A stretch of DNA of 64,000 nucleotides from Actinoplanes ianthinogenes (GTDB taxonomy: Bacteria > Actinomycetota > Actinomycetes > Mycobacteriales > Micromonosporaceae). The stretch's first letter is position 1. Each line of letters starts with the position of its first letter. The DNA lies in contig NZ_AP023356.1 in assembly GCF_018324205.1 (NCBI RefSeq), forward strand, positions 1-64,000, written 5' to 3'. The notes under the pieces are model-generated. The model saw only the letters and a list, made by a program, of their open reading frames with translations, searched no databases and was not told where the DNA came from. Below, piece after piece: positions 7,531 to 18,162 of this stretch. A program made the position numbers and the translations under genes.

Positions 7531-8556
7531 ATGACCATCGACCGGACGAACCGGGCAGCGCTCACGCGCCCACGACTCGCCGCCGCACCGGAGTCCGTCC
7601 GTGCCGCCGTGTCCGACCTGCTCGGCGCCCCGATCGGCACCGAGCGCCCGGCTCCGGCCGGGTTCACCCGATCGATCGCCTCGGTCGTCGAGGGCGGCGG
7701 CTCCCGGTTGTTCGTCAAGGCCGCACCGATCGGCGACGGTTCCGGTGCGGCCGTGGCGGCCGGCGCGGCCCTGGCCGATGTGGTGGGTGACCTGGGTCCC
7801 CGGCTCGTCGGCTTCCGGACCGTCGACGACTGGCAGGTGGCGGCCTACGAGGTCGTCGAGGGCGAGACGGTCACCCGGTGGACCGAGGCGGACCTCACGC
7901 GGCTGCTGCCGGTCGTGGCCCGGATGCGGGACATCATGGACCCCTGCCCGATCGGCGGCACGTCACCCTATGCGGAGGCGTTCCTGCCGCTGCTGGGCAC
8001 GTGGCAGGCGCTGGCCCGGAGCGGCACCAGCCCGGCCCGGAACGACAACAGCCCAGTTCAGGACGACAACAGCGCGGCCCGCACCAGCGACAGCCCGGTC
8101 CCGGTCGATCATCTGCGTGGGCTGTCGCTGCCCGCCGACGTCCCGGTCGGGTGGCTCGCCGAGCTGGAGAGCCGCTGGCCGGACGTCCTGGCCGACGGCA
8201 CCGCGCTGCACCACGGCGACCTGCGCCGCGACAACGTGATCCGGGAGCCCGGCGGGCGCCTCCGAATCGTCGACTGGACCCACCTCTGGACCGCCCCCGG
8301 CTGGCTGGACCTGGTCCGCCTGGCCCCGGACCTGGCCGCCTGCGGGCACGATCCGGAAACCCTGCTGCGCCGCTCGGCCTGGCGGGACGCCCCGGACGAC
8401 GGGGTGAACGTGGCGCTCGCCGGGCTGGCCGGGCGCGCCTGGCGGGAGGGGCTGCTGCCGGAGGTGCCCGGCCTGCCCGGTCTGCGCCACATGCAGCGCG
8501 AGCAGGGCCTGCACCTGCTGCGCTGGCTCAGCCGCCGGTGGCGGAGAAGTGCATGA
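7531..8556 (+). CDS. Aminoglycoside phosphotransferase (APH) family kinase
   Basis: 341 aa. Kinase-like fold with a glycine-rich segment (SVVEGGGSRLFVKAA, Lys in the VKA strand), the catalytic loop LHHGDLRRDNVI (Asp and Asn) and the metal-binding RIVDWTHLWTAPGWLDL. These match small-molecule kinases of the APH/choline kinase superfamily. The substrate could be an antibiotic, a sugar alcohol or a metabolite. Between the lobes lies a low-complexity insert with near repeats (ARNDNSPVQDDNSAARTSDSPVP, about residues 170-193). ATG 7531 follows TACCGT by 7 nt, suggesting a leaderless start. The 3' end overlaps the convergent M15 peptidase gene by 29 bp. Confidence 0.8.
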   Translation: MTIDRTNRAALTRPRLAAAPESVRAAVSDLLGAPIGTERPAPAGFTRSIASVVEGGGSRLFVKAAPIGDGSGAAVAAGAALADVVGDLGPRLVGFRTVDDWQVAAYEVVEGETVTRWTEADLTRLLPVVARMRDIMDPCPIGGTSPYAEAFLPLLGTWQALARSGTSPARNDNSPVQDDNSAARTSDSPVPVDHLRGLSLPADVPVGWLAELESRWPDVLADGTALHHGDLRRDNVIREPGGRLRIVDWTHLWTAPGWLDLVRLAPDLAACGHDPETLLRRSAWRDAPDDGVNVALAGLAGRAWREGLLPEVPGLPGLRHMQREQGLHLLRWLSRRWRRSA

Positions 8557-9439
8557 AGTCCTTCAGCGAACGGTAGTCTCCGCCCCACTTCCAGCCGATC
8601 GCGGCGAACGCCCGCACCACGACCCCGTCCGGTTCGATCATGCCGGGACGGACGTCGCGACGGTCCAGGTAGGAGGTGGCCAGCTCGGGCAGCACCACCT
8701 TGCCGCGGTGGTAGGGGTTCTGGAACGGATTGACGTCGACGGCCAGCCCGTAGGAGTGCTGGGACCAGGCCGTACGCCCGCGCACCGGCCGGCAGGCATA
8801 AGCGTCGGTGCCGTTGCCGTCCCCGGTCGGCGGCGCGTTCAGCTCGGCGGCGCTGGTGATCCGCATCTGCTCGATCGGGTAGCCCGCGGTGAACAGCCGC
8901 TGGAACACCGTGACCAGGTCAGCCGCCGCCCGCTTGTTGACCAGCAGCTCGCCGGTGTGCGCCAGCCCGTCGAACCCGCGGAAGCCGACCGTGACATAAC
9001 GCAGGTCGGTCGCTTTCACCGGGCAGGCGGCCGTCCAGGATGACCGGGCCAGCACCTCGGCCGGCACCGCCTCGATCGTGGAGTGGAACCGCCCGTCGGC
9101 CGGTGCCGACAACACATCCGTCGTGACGATCGACCGCCGGCGCAGCTCGGGCGGGGTATCCCCGGCCGCCGCGAAGCCGTCGGCGCCGACCGGGAGCACC
9201 CGCTTGCCGAGCCACGCCGGCGCGGCGCTGGCATTCCCGATCCGCCCGGCCGCTGGGCTCGGGACCGCTGAGCTCACGGCCGGTGGGCTCGCGGCCGGTG
9301 GGCGGGTGCTGGCCGGCGCCGGCGGGGACGACGCGGATCGGGGTGGTGGGCCGGCGGAGCAGCCCGCGACGACGCCGCAGGCGAGCAGGGCGGTCAGCAG
9401 CCGCCGGACCCGCCCGGGCGTGATGATCTCGTTCGCCAT
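8528..9439 (-). CDS. Lipoprotein with M15 D-Ala-D-Ala carboxypeptidase-like domain (VanY-like)
   Basis: 303 aa. ATG 9439 gives a lipoprotein signal peptide (RVRRLLTALLACGVVAGC, lipobox Cys), then a Pro/Ser/Ala linker to about residue 60 and a C-terminal peptidase domain. Zinc-site motifs of M15: SQHSYGLAVDVNPFQNPY (SxHxxGxAxD with His and Asp) and WGGDYRSLKDFMHFS with the third ligand His. The family trims the terminal D-alanine of muropeptides, so the likely role is cell-wall maturation or turnover on the outer membrane face. An upstream in-frame ATG at 9547 runs back into the tandem repeats and is rejected. Confidence 0.88.
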   Translation of the reverse strand: MANEIITPGRVRRLLTALLACGVVAGCSAGPPPRSASSPPAPASTRPPAASPPAVSSAVPSPAAGRIGNASAAPAWLGKRVLPVGADGFAAAGDTPPELRRRSIVTTDVLSAPADGRFHSTIEAVPAEVLARSSWTAACPVKATDLRYVTVGFRGFDGLAHTGELLVNKRAAADLVTVFQRLFTAGYPIEQMRITSAAELNAPPTGDGNGTDAYACRPVRGRTAWSQHSYGLAVDVNPFQNPYHRGKVVLPELATSYLDRRDVRPGMIEPDGVVVRAFAAIGWKWGGDYRSLKDFMHFSATGG

Positions 9440-9498
9440 GTCCTCGCTTCCGGCCGGTCTGGTGGAGCCAGTCTGCCAGCGCGGCGCACCCGTTCCCG

Positions 9499-9757
9499 GC
9501 CCGGAAGGCCCGGGCGCGCGTAACGGTCCAGCCGGCGCGGCGGACATCGCGCGCTCAGCCCGGCCCGAAACGCCCGGACGCGCGTAGCGGTCCGGCCCGC
9601 GGCGGACATCGCGCGCTCAGCCCGGCCGGAAACGCCCGGACGCGCGTAACGGTCCGGCCGGTGCCGCGGACATCGCGCGCTCAGCCCGGCCGGAAACGCC
9701 CGGGCGCGCGTAACGGTCCGGCCGGTGCCGCGGACATCGCGCGCTCAGCCCGGCACG
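9499..9757. repeat. Four-copy tandem repeat, 62-64 bp period
   Basis: The element containing GGACATCGCGCGCTCAGCCC recurs at 9541, 9603, 9667 and 9731 (spacings 62, 64, 64 bp). It alternates with CGCGCGTAACGGTCC. Copies differ by a few bases. GCGCGC runs on either side could pair to form stems. The array fills the space between the M15 gene start and the PadR gene end. Frames crossing it are open but low-complexity and look non-coding. Nothing recognisable lies in 9758-9848. Confidence 0.8.
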
Positions 9758-9848
9758 GCGTCGCGGCCTGGCGCCGGGACCACCGTGCGCGTGGCCACGG
9801 GACCGGGCTGCTGCTGTTGGGGCAGCGCGAGATCGTACAAAATCGTTT

Positions 9849-10406
9849 TTAATCGGGAAAGCGGCGCGCGAGAATCTCCAGCGCCGCCCTCCCCCAGGTG
9901 ATGTTGTCGCGCTCGAAGCTGATGCCACGCTGGAGGGTGAGATAGGGGCCGATGCGGTGGCCGGTGGCGAGGAACTCCTCCGGGCTGCGCGAGCCGAGGA
10001 TCTCGGCGAGGGAGCGCTCGTAGGCGGCGACCCGCTGCTCGCTCTGCTCGATCCGCCGCTCGATCGACTTGCGGACGCTGGGCACGTCGGCGTAGGTGAG
10101 CGCCTCCACCTGCACCAGCAGCTCGTCGCGGACCGTGGTCGGTTTCGGGTCCTGCTGGGTGAAGGCGAACAGCGCCGCCCGGCCGGCCTCGGTGACCGAG
10201 AACAATCGCTTGTCCGGGCGACGGTCCTGTTTGATCATGCGGGCCGAGAGCAGGCCCTCGGCCTCCATCTTCTCCAGTTCGCGGTACAGCTGCTGGGGCG
10301 TGGCCGTCCAGAAGTTGGCGACCGACACGGAGAACCGCTTGGCCAGGTCGTAACCCGAGGACTCGCGATCGATCAGTGCCGCCAGCAGGGCGTTCCTCAG
10401 GGCCAC
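9849..10406 (-). CDS. PadR-family transcriptional regulator
   Basis: 185 aa. N-terminal winged helix (ALLAALIDRESSGYDLAKRF, then TPQQLYRELEKMEAEGLLSAR and RLFSVTEAGRAALFAFT) and a C-terminal Vir_act_alpha_C-type dimerisation helix region (RKSIERRIEQSEQRVAAYERSLAEIL). Its start overlaps the end of the enoyl-CoA hydratase gene by 10 nt, making it the last gene of the fadH operon. It probably represses that operon, perhaps at the AT-rich imperfect palindrome at 13235-13252. The effector is likely an acyl or aromatic compound, by analogy with other PadR proteins. Confidence 0.9.
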   Translation of the reverse strand: MALRNALLAALIDRESSGYDLAKRFSVSVANFWTATPQQLYRELEKMEAEGLLSARMIKQDRRPDKRLFSVTEAGRAALFAFTQQDPKPTTVRDELLVQVEALTYADVPSVRKSIERRIEQSEQRVAAYERSLAEILGSRSPEEFLATGHRIGPYLTLQRGISFERDNITWGRAALEILARRFPD

Positions 10407-11209
10407 AGGCGCATCTTACGGGCCCTCGGCCGGAACTCCGGGGCCTCTTTCTTGATCACCGCGCGGCGCAGGATGGCGGTGTTCGGCAGGCGCAGCAGCC
10501 GGACCTGCTCCCAGCGCTCGCGGGCGAAGGTGCGGCGGGCGCTGCTGGTCAGCGCGCCGTCGATGAGGCGCTTGGCGGCGGCGAGCGCGTCCGGCGACTT
10601 CGCCAGCAGGCTCTCGGCGAACGCGGTCGCGGCCTTCACCGGCTCGTCGCTGAGCTCGGTGACCAGGCCCAGCCGCGCGGCCTCGGCGCCGCTGAACTGC
10701 TCGGCGGTCATGGTCAGCTTCTTGGCCACGTCGACGCCGACCACCTCGGTGAGGGTGCGCACGCCGGTCATGTCGGGGATGATCCCCCACTTGCCCTCGA
10801 GGACCGACCACTTCGAGTCCGGGGTGGCGAAGCGCAGGTCGGCGGCGAGCGCGATCTGGATGCCGCCGCCGTAACAGTGCCCGTGCACCGCGGCGATCAC
10901 CGGGACCGGGAGGCGCCGCCACGCCCAGCAGGCCTCCTGGAACTTGTTGGTGCCGCGCCACGGCGCCGGGACGAAGGCGCGCACGATCCGGCCGGGCGAC
11001 TTCAGCGTGCCGGCGATGTCCAGGCCGGCGCTGAACGACGGCCCCTCGCCGGCGATCACCACGGCGCGCACGGTGCGGTCGCGGCGCAGCTGCCGGGCCA
11101 CGCTGATCAGCTCGTCCAGCGTGTCGAGGACCAGGGCGTTCAGTTTGTCCGGGCGGTTCAGCCGGACCTGGGCGATGCCGTCCTGAACGGACAGGGACAC
11201 GTATTTCAT
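10397..11209 (-). CDS. Enoyl-CoA hydratase/isomerase (crotonase) family
   Basis: 270 aa, full length for a crotonase. Oxyanion-hole segments are GEGPSFSAGLDIAGT and AAVHGHCYGGGIQIALAADLRF. The usual second catalytic Glu position reads WGIIPDMTGVRTL, where Asp-Met replaces the canonical Glu-containing turn, so activity may be isomerase- or hydrolase-like rather than classical hydration. CoA substrate unknown. It lies 9 nt downstream of the FadH-type gene and overlaps the PadR gene, consistent with a beta-oxidation module for unusual unsaturated acids. Confidence 0.88.
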   Translation of the reverse strand: MKYVSLSVQDGIAQVRLNRPDKLNALVLDTLDELISVARQLRRDRTVRAVVIAGEGPSFSAGLDIAGTLKSPGRIVRAFVPAPWRGTNKFQEACWAWRRLPVPVIAAVHGHCYGGGIQIALAADLRFATPDSKWSVLEGKWGIIPDMTGVRTLTEVVGVDVAKKLTMTAEQFSGAEAARLGLVTELSDEPVKAATAFAESLLAKSPDALAAAKRLIDGALTSSARRTFARERWEQVRLLRLPNTAILRRAVIKKEAPEFRPRARKMRLWP

Positions 11210-11218
11210 GGATCTTCC

Positions 11219-13252
<2,034 letters not shown>

Positions 13253-13265
13253 CTAAATAAAGTGA

Positions 13266-14234
13266 CTATGGGTACGCGGTCAGCCGGGCTTCCGCGGCGG
13301 CCGGCAGATCGAAGTCGAGCCCGGCCAGATTCGCCTCGAGGTGCTCGGCGGAGCGTGGTCCCAGGATCACCGAGGTGACCTCCGGCCGGCGGTTGATCCA
13401 GGCCAGCGCGACCGTCGGCGCCGTGGTGCCCAGCTCGGCGGCGACCGCCCCCACCTCGTCGGCGATGTCGAAGTGCCGGTCGGCGAGCAGCCCGGCGACG
13501 AACGAGCGCGCCATCGGGCTGGGCATCGCCGCCCACTCGGCGAGCCGGGAGCCGGCCGCGGGCGGGGCGCCGCGCCGGTACCGCCCGGCCAGCACACCGC
13601 TGCCGAGCGGGCTGTAGGCGAGCACGCCGAGGCCGTAGCGCTCGCAGACCGGCACGATCTCCTCCTCGATGCCCCGGGCGATCAGCGAGTAACTCGCCTG
13701 GAGACTGACGAACGGCGTCCCGCCGGACCGGTCGGCCGCCCACTGGGCGGCGACGATGCCGGCCGCGGTGAAGTTGGAGCACCCGAGGTAGCGGACCTTG
13801 CCGGACCGGACGAAGTCGTCGAGGGCCGCCATCGTCTCCTCGATCGGGGTGCCCGGGTCGGGCACATGGCACTGGTACAGGTCGACGTAGTCGGTGCCCA
13901 GCCGGCGCAGGCTGGCTTCGAGTGCGCGGGTCAGGTGCGCGCGGGACAGGCCGCGATGGTTCGGCCCGTCGCCCTGCGGCGCCGCGCCCTTGGTGGCCAG
14001 CACGACGTCGGCACGGCGGTGCGCGACGGCCCGGCCGACGATCTCCTCGCTGGTCCCGCCGCGGTAGGTGTCGGCGGTGTCGATCAGGTTGTGCCCGGCG
14101 TCGAGGAACGCGCCGACGATCCGGCGCGCCTCCGGCTCCGGGGTCGGGGCCTGCGGGTCGGTGCCGAAGTTCATCGTGCCCAGGCAGGCACGGGAGACGC
14201 GGAGGCCGGAGCGGCCCAGTGTCGTGTACGGCAT
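13266..14234 (-). CDS. Aldo/keto reductase
   Basis: 322 aa TIM-barrel NADPH oxidoreductase. The catalytic tetrad is visible: Asp and Tyr in NLIDTADTYRGG, Lys in VVLATKG and His in VDLYQCHVPD. The cofactor loop reads YSPLGSGVLAGRYRRG and the end GPRSAEHLEANL. It reduces aldehydes or ketones; the substrate is not inferable. Divergent from a TetR regulator, with two GGAATC-type palindromes in the gap, so expression is probably repressed by that regulator. The strongest promoter elements for this gene lie inside the operator. Confidence 0.9.
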   Translation of the reverse strand: MPYTTLGRSGLRVSRACLGTMNFGTDPQAPTPEPEARRIVGAFLDAGHNLIDTADTYRGGTSEEIVGRAVAHRRADVVLATKGAAPQGDGPNHRGLSRAHLTRALEASLRRLGTDYVDLYQCHVPDPGTPIEETMAALDDFVRSGKVRYLGCSNFTAAGIVAAQWAADRSGGTPFVSLQASYSLIARGIEEEIVPVCERYGLGVLAYSPLGSGVLAGRYRRGAPPAAGSRLAEWAAMPSPMARSFVAGLLADRHFDIADEVGAVAAELGTTAPTVALAWINRRPEVTSVILGPRSAEHLEANLAGLDFDLPAAAEARLTAYP

Positions 14235-14251
14235 GCCGTCCCTCTACAATC

Positions 14252-14293
14252 CGGAATCGTGATTCCGCTTGAACATACGGAACCTGGATTCCG
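14252..14293. promoter_or_regulatory. Two TetR-type operators between aldo/keto reductase and TetR
   Basis: Site 1 (14252-14267) is a perfect palindrome CGGAATC-gt-GATTCCG. Site 2 (14278-14293) is CGGAA-cctgga-TTCCG. Starts are 26 bp apart. Both lie in the 77-bp divergent gap. Confidence 0.7.
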
Positions 14294-14311
14294 CTTGTCA
14301 ACGAGGCCGGC

Positions 14312-14899
14312 ATGATCCGGTCCGATGCCGCGCGCAACCGCGCGAAGGTCCTGGAGGCGGCCGAGATCGTGCTCGGCGAGCGGGGCCTGGCCGCCCGGAT
14401 GGACGAGATCGCCCGGCGGGCCGGGGTGGGGGTCGGCACGGTGTACCGGCACTTCGCCACCAAGGAGGCGCTCTACGCGGCGATCGTCTCGGCCCGCGTC
14501 GACGACCTGCTGGAGTCGGCGGCCGGGTTGCGGGAGCCGGAGACCGCGTTCTTCACGTTCTTCGCGCGCATCGTCGCGGACGCGGGGAGCAAGAAGGCGC
14601 TGACCGACGCGCTGCGGCACGCCGGGGTCGACGTCAAACAGGGACAGGACGATCAGCGGGCGCGGATGCGGGCCACGCTGGACCGGCTGCTGCGGGCCGG
14701 GCAGGAGGCCGGGGCGATCCGGGCGGACGTGGCGATGCCCGAGGTGCTGGCGCTGCTGCGCGGCGCCAGCATGGCCGCGGAGACCGGGGACTACACGGAG
14801 TCGGTGCTCGACCGGTCGTTGACGGTGGTGTTCGACGGGCTGCGGTGCAACCACTCGACGAACTCGGCGGTGGCCAGCGACCGCAGCAGCCGGTCGTAG
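14312..14899 (+). CDS. TetR/AcrR-family repressor
   Basis: 195 aa. N-terminal HTH: RAKVLEAAEIVLGERGLAARMDEIARRAGVGVGTVYRHFATKEALYAAI. The C-terminal ligand domain contains AGLREPETAFFTFFARIVADAG, as in the SACE_7040-like subgroup. The natural end of the fold is around VFDGLR (near 14845). The last 17 or so residues run into the 3' end of the convergent sulfotransferase gene (109-bp overlap) and are probably not structural. Likely represses itself and the divergent aldo/keto reductase. Confidence 0.88.
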   Translation: MIRSDAARNRAKVLEAAEIVLGERGLAARMDEIARRAGVGVGTVYRHFATKEALYAAIVSARVDDLLESAAGLREPETAFFTFFARIVADAGSKKALTDALRHAGVDVKQGQDDQRARMRATLDRLLRAGQEAGAIRADVAMPEVLALLRGASMAAETGDYTESVLDRSLTVVFDGLRCNHSTNSAVASDRSSRS

Positions 14900-15699
14900 G
14901 CGGCCTCGTCCTCGCCGGTCAGCAGGTCCCGCCACTCGCCGGCTCGGCCGGAGCGGAAGAACGCGCTCTTGCTGGTGAACAGGCCGAGCTGCTCGTCCGG
15001 CGCCAGCTCACCGGCCCGTGCCCGCATCGCCTCGAACCCGGCCGCGGCCACCAGCCCCGGCCAGGCCTCCTCCGGAATTTCGATGCCCAGCCGCCCGGCG
15101 ATCCGCCGCATCTCGCCGTCCAGGTCCCGGCTCAGGTCGGCGTGGTGCACGAGCACGACCGCGGGGTCGTCGCGCCGCTCCCACGCCTGCCCGAGGTGAT
15201 GCACCAGCCCGGGTAGCGAATCGCTGATCCATTGCAGGACCCGCTCCCGGCTCCCGGCCGGCCGCGACGGTGCGCTGCCGCTGCCGGGCAGCAGCCGGTG
15301 GATGACCTCGTCATCCAGGTTGCGCCGATGGTGGTGCATCGACACGGCCACGTCCCGCGGATCCCGGCCGACCACCAGGTAGGTCACGTCCGGCCGCCAC
15401 GGCAGCCCGTCGAGCGGCGTGTGCGTCTTGATGAACCGCCGGTGCCGCTGCGCCGTGAGCGTCCGGGTCACCTCGCCGATCGGCCGCAGGCACATGTCCA
15501 GCCAGGGCGACAGGCTGGTCAGCGGCCCGGGCAGGTCCGGCGTCCGGAAGATCAGCAACGCGCAGATCATCTGCAACCAGGTCGTCCCGCACTTCGACGG
15601 CGCGCTGATCACGATGTCCCCGGCCCGCAACGGGAACCCCTGCCACCGGCTGCTGTCGTTGAGTCCACTGCGGTACACGACCGGTGATGCGTTCCCCAT
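14791..15699 (-). CDS. PAPS-dependent sulfotransferase
   Basis: 302 aa. The 5'-phosphosulfate loop is ISAPSKCGTTWLQM and the 3'-phosphate site is GRDPRDVAVSMHHH. The KTHTPLDGLPW segment supplies the catalytic His region. C-terminal LFTSKSAFFRSGRAGEWRDLLTGED is the conserved RxGxxGxW-like PAPS contact. It transfers a sulfuryl group from PAPS to a hydroxyl or amine of a small molecule; no PAPS-synthesis or natural-product genes adjoin. The last residues (after EWLHRSPS) overlap the TetR gene tail. Confidence 0.9.
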   Translation of the reverse strand: MGNASPVVYRSGLNDSSRWQGFPLRAGDIVISAPSKCGTTWLQMICALLIFRTPDLPGPLTSLSPWLDMCLRPIGEVTRTLTAQRHRRFIKTHTPLDGLPWRPDVTYLVVGRDPRDVAVSMHHHRRNLDDEVIHRLLPGSGSAPSRPAGSRERVLQWISDSLPGLVHHLGQAWERRDDPAVVLVHHADLSRDLDGEMRRIAGRLGIEIPEEAWPGLVAAAGFEAMRARAGELAPDEQLGLFTSKSAFFRSGRAGEWRDLLTGEDEAAYDRLLRSLATAEFVEWLHRSPSNTTVNDRSSTDSV

Positions 15700-15740
15700 C
15701 TATCGACCGTACCGGCCGCCGTTCACGCGGTGGGCGGCGG

Positions 15741-16337
15741 TCAGAGACCGAACGCGCCGCCCTCGACCAGGATGAGCAGACCGATGCCGATCAGCACGAC
15801 GGGCAGCAGCACGTGGCCCCACCGGCTGAGCGCCTTCGCGATCACCGGGCGGGTCGCGAAGAAGCGGCCCGCCACCACCCAGACGGCGACCAGGACCAGG
15901 AAGACGAGCACGTAGACCGTCATGCCGGCGGCGCCCGCGGTGGCCAGGACCGGAACGTACACCCCGATGTTGTCGCCGCCGTTGGCGAAGGTCACCGCGG
16001 CCACTTCCAGGCTCTTCGGACCGTTCGCGCGGTCCTCGGCGGCCTCGTCCTCGTCGTGGCGGTGCCGCCAGGACTGGACGCCCGCCTTGATGCCGAGGGC
16101 GAGCGGCAGCAGCCCGAGGTAGGGGATCGCCGCCTCGGGCAGGAACGTCGCACCGAGCGCGGCGGCCACGGCGACGGCCAGGATGCCGGCGAACCCGAGG
16201 TACTGCCCGGCCATGATGGTGCGGGTGGTGTGCGGCTGCCCGGCGCCCTGGGCGAAGAAGAGCGCGAGCACCAGGATGTCGTCGATGTTGGTCACGGCGA
16301 ACAGGCCCACCGCCTGGCCGATGACGCCCAGGCTCAC
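15741..16337 (-). CDS. CadD-like cadmium resistance / cation transporter
   Basis: 198 aa with five or six membrane helices. Diagnostic acidic motifs of the CadD/LysE-related family are VTNIDDILVLALFF in helix 1 and FANGGDNIGVYVPV in helix 4. A charged cytosolic loop (WRHRHDEDEAAEDRANG) separates the halves. Members export Cd2+ or other cations, or other small solutes. No ArsR/CmtR-type metal sensor is encoded next to it. A copy of the dispersed GGTACGCCCGGAGC motif lies 40 bp upstream. Confidence 0.85.
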   Translation of the reverse strand: MSLGVIGQAVGLFAVTNIDDILVLALFFAQGAGQPHTTRTIMAGQYLGFAGILAVAVAAALGATFLPEAAIPYLGLLPLALGIKAGVQSWRHRHDEDEAAEDRANGPKSLEVAAVTFANGGDNIGVYVPVLATAGAAGMTVYVLVFLVLVAVWVVAGRFFATRPVIAKALSRWGHVLLPVVLIGIGLLILVEGGAFGL

Positions 16338-16376
16338 GATCGGATCACCGGACGATCCTACGGGGGACGGGCGGGT

Positions 16377-16395
16377 GCTCCGGGCGTACCCGAAT
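16377..16395 (-). repeat. Dispersed motif copy between CadD and alcohol dehydrogenase genes
   Basis: Minus strand reads ATTCGGGTACGCCCGGAGC. It sits in the divergent gap, 40 bp from one start and 25 bp from the other. Confidence 0.5.
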
Positions 16396-16419
16396 CTGGT
16401 GTTGATCTAGGGTTTTCGC

Positions 16420-17496
16420 ATGCGAACGGTTTTCATTCACGGCGAACGCGACATCCGCGTCACCGAGGTCGCCGAGCCGGCACTGCTCACCGGGCCGGAC
16501 GCCAGCGGCCGCGACGCGATCGTCCGGGTCGTCGCGTCCTGCGTCTGCGGTTCGGACCTGTGGGCCTACCGCGGGATCCGGCCGACCGAGCGGCCGCACG
16601 GCATGGGCCACGAGTTCATCGGCGTGGTCGAGCAGGTCGGCAGCGCCGTCACCACCGTGCGGGCGGGCGACTTCGTGATCGCCCCGTTCTACGTCTGCTG
16701 CGGCACCTGCGCGAACTGCCGCAACGGCTGGACCGTGCACTGCCTCAACGGCGGGTTCTGGGGCACGCCTATCAAGGGCGAGGGCGTCTCCGACGCCGCG
16801 CAGAGCGACCGCGTCCGGGTGCCGCTCGCCGACGGAACCCTGGTGGTCGTGCCCGGCGGACAGCCCGCCGACGACCTGATCCCGGGCCTGCTCACGCTCG
16901 CCGACGTGCTGCCGACCGGCCACCACGCCGCGGTCTCCGGCGGTGTCACCCAGGGTTCCACGGTCGCGGTCGTCGGGGACGGCGCGGTCGGGCTTTGCGC
17001 GATCATCGCGGCGAAGCGGCTCGGTGCGGAGCGCATCGTCGCGATGTCCCGGCACGCGGACCGGCAGGCGCTGGCCCGCCGGTTCGGCGCCACCGACGTC
17101 GTCGCCGAGCGGGGCGACGAGGGCATCGCGAAGCTCAAGGAGATGTTCGGCGGCATCGGCCCGGACGTCGTCCTGGAGTGCGTCGGCACCAAGGAGTCGA
17201 TGGACCAGGCGTTGCGCTCGGCCCGCCCGGGCGGCCAGATCGGATTCGTCGGCGTCCCCGCCGGTGGGCCCGAGCTGCCGGTCGAGACCATGTTCCGCAC
17301 GAACGTCGGGGTGCGCGGCGGGGTCGCCCCGGTCCGTGACTACATCGAGGAGCTGCTGCCCGAAGCGCTGGACGGAAGGCTGGAGTCCGGGCTGGTGTTC
17401 GACACCGAGATGCCGCTGAGCGAGGCGGCCGCCGCCTATGCCGCGATGGACGAGCGGCGGGCGGTCAAGGTCCTGCTCCGCCCGGGTCAGGCGTGA
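16420..17496 (+). CDS. Zinc-dependent medium-chain alcohol dehydrogenase
   Basis: 358 aa. Catalytic zinc ligands: Cys in ASCVCGSDLW and His-Glu in HGMGHEFIGVVEQVG. Structural zinc cluster: CCGTCANCRNGWTVHC. Rossmann motif: VAVVGDGAVGLCAIIAAKRLGAERIVA, followed by SRHADRQALARRFGATDVV. Oxidises an alcohol or polyol with NAD(P)+; substrate unknown. AGGG lies 8 nt before the ATG. Ends 8 bp from the convergent TetR gene at 17504, with no room for a long terminator. Confidence 0.9.
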   Translation: MRTVFIHGERDIRVTEVAEPALLTGPDASGRDAIVRVVASCVCGSDLWAYRGIRPTERPHGMGHEFIGVVEQVGSAVTTVRAGDFVIAPFYVCCGTCANCRNGWTVHCLNGGFWGTPIKGEGVSDAAQSDRVRVPLADGTLVVVPGGQPADDLIPGLLTLADVLPTGHHAAVSGGVTQGSTVAVVGDGAVGLCAIIAAKRLGAERIVAMSRHADRQALARRFGATDVVAERGDEGIAKLKEMFGGIGPDVVLECVGTKESMDQALRSARPGGQIGFVGVPAGGPELPVETMFRTNVGVRGGVAPVRDYIEELLPEALDGRLESGLVFDTEMPLSEAAAAYAAMDERRAVKVLLRPGQA

Positions 17497-17503
17497 CGCA
17501 GCG

Positions 17504-18154
17504 TCACGGCCGTCCCTTCGATCGGGGCGGCGCGAGTCTGTCGGCGGTGTCCGGCGTCTCCGTCGCGGACGTGAGGGTGTCCCAGGCGGCCATCGCGCAG
17601 GTGATGACAGTTTCCAGGTCGGCGCGGGTGGCGCCGTCCCGGGCCTGCACCGACAGCCCCTGCACCACAGTGGCGTAATACCGCGCGACGGCGTCCAGCC
17701 CGGCCGCCGAAAGCGTCAAGTCCCGAGCGAGCCGCTCCCGGATGGCCGCGAACTGACCGCGCCGCCGCTCCCCCAGCATCTCCCGGACCGCGTGGTTCTC
17801 CACGGCGCCGGTCGGCGCGGCCAGCACCAGCATGCAGTAGTGCGGCGTGTCCGGCCGGGTGATCTCGTCGGCGGTCGCCCGCAGCATGGCGTGCACCGCC
17901 TCCCGCGCCGTCGGCTCCTCCCGCAGCGCCCGCCGCGGCGGCTCACCCGACGTCGCCCCGTACAGCGCCATGACCTTGCCGAACAGCTCCTCCTTGCTGC
18001 CGAAGCAGGCATAGATGCTGGCCGACGCGATCCCCATCGCCTGGGCGAGGTCGCTCAGCGAGGTCCCCTCATACCCCCGCTCCCAGAACAGGTCCAAAGC
18101 CGTACGCAAAGCGGTGTCGGGGTCGAAAGTGCGCGGCCTGCCGCGAGTAGCCAT
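17504..18154 (-). CDS. TetR-family repressor (divergent from quinone oxidoreductase)
   Basis: 216 aa. Begins MATRGRPRTFDPDTALRTAL, HTH DLAQAMGIASASIYACFGSKEELF, and a C-terminal TetR_C domain as in the AcrR/YcdC-like group. Divergent from the MDR gene at 18245. The gap contains a near-perfect 22-bp palindrome overlapping the promoter (18193-18214), the probable binding site. The ligand may be an electrophile or quinone, given the controlled enzyme; this is inference. Confidence 0.9.
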   Translation of the reverse strand: MATRGRPRTFDPDTALRTALDLFWERGYEGTSLSDLAQAMGIASASIYACFGSKEELFGKVMALYGATSGEPPRRALREEPTAREAVHAMLRATADEITRPDTPHYCMLVLAAPTGAVENHAVREMLGERRRGQFAAIRERLARDLTLSAAGLDAVARYYATVVQGLSVQARDGATRADLETVITCAMAAWDTLTSATETPDTADRLAPPRSKGRP

Positions 18155-18162
18155 GGTTCAGC

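Noticed and set aside
9394-9928. Several arginine/alanine-rich proteins across the 64-bp repeat
   Set aside because: Low-complexity translations of tandem DNA with no coding bias toward one strand.
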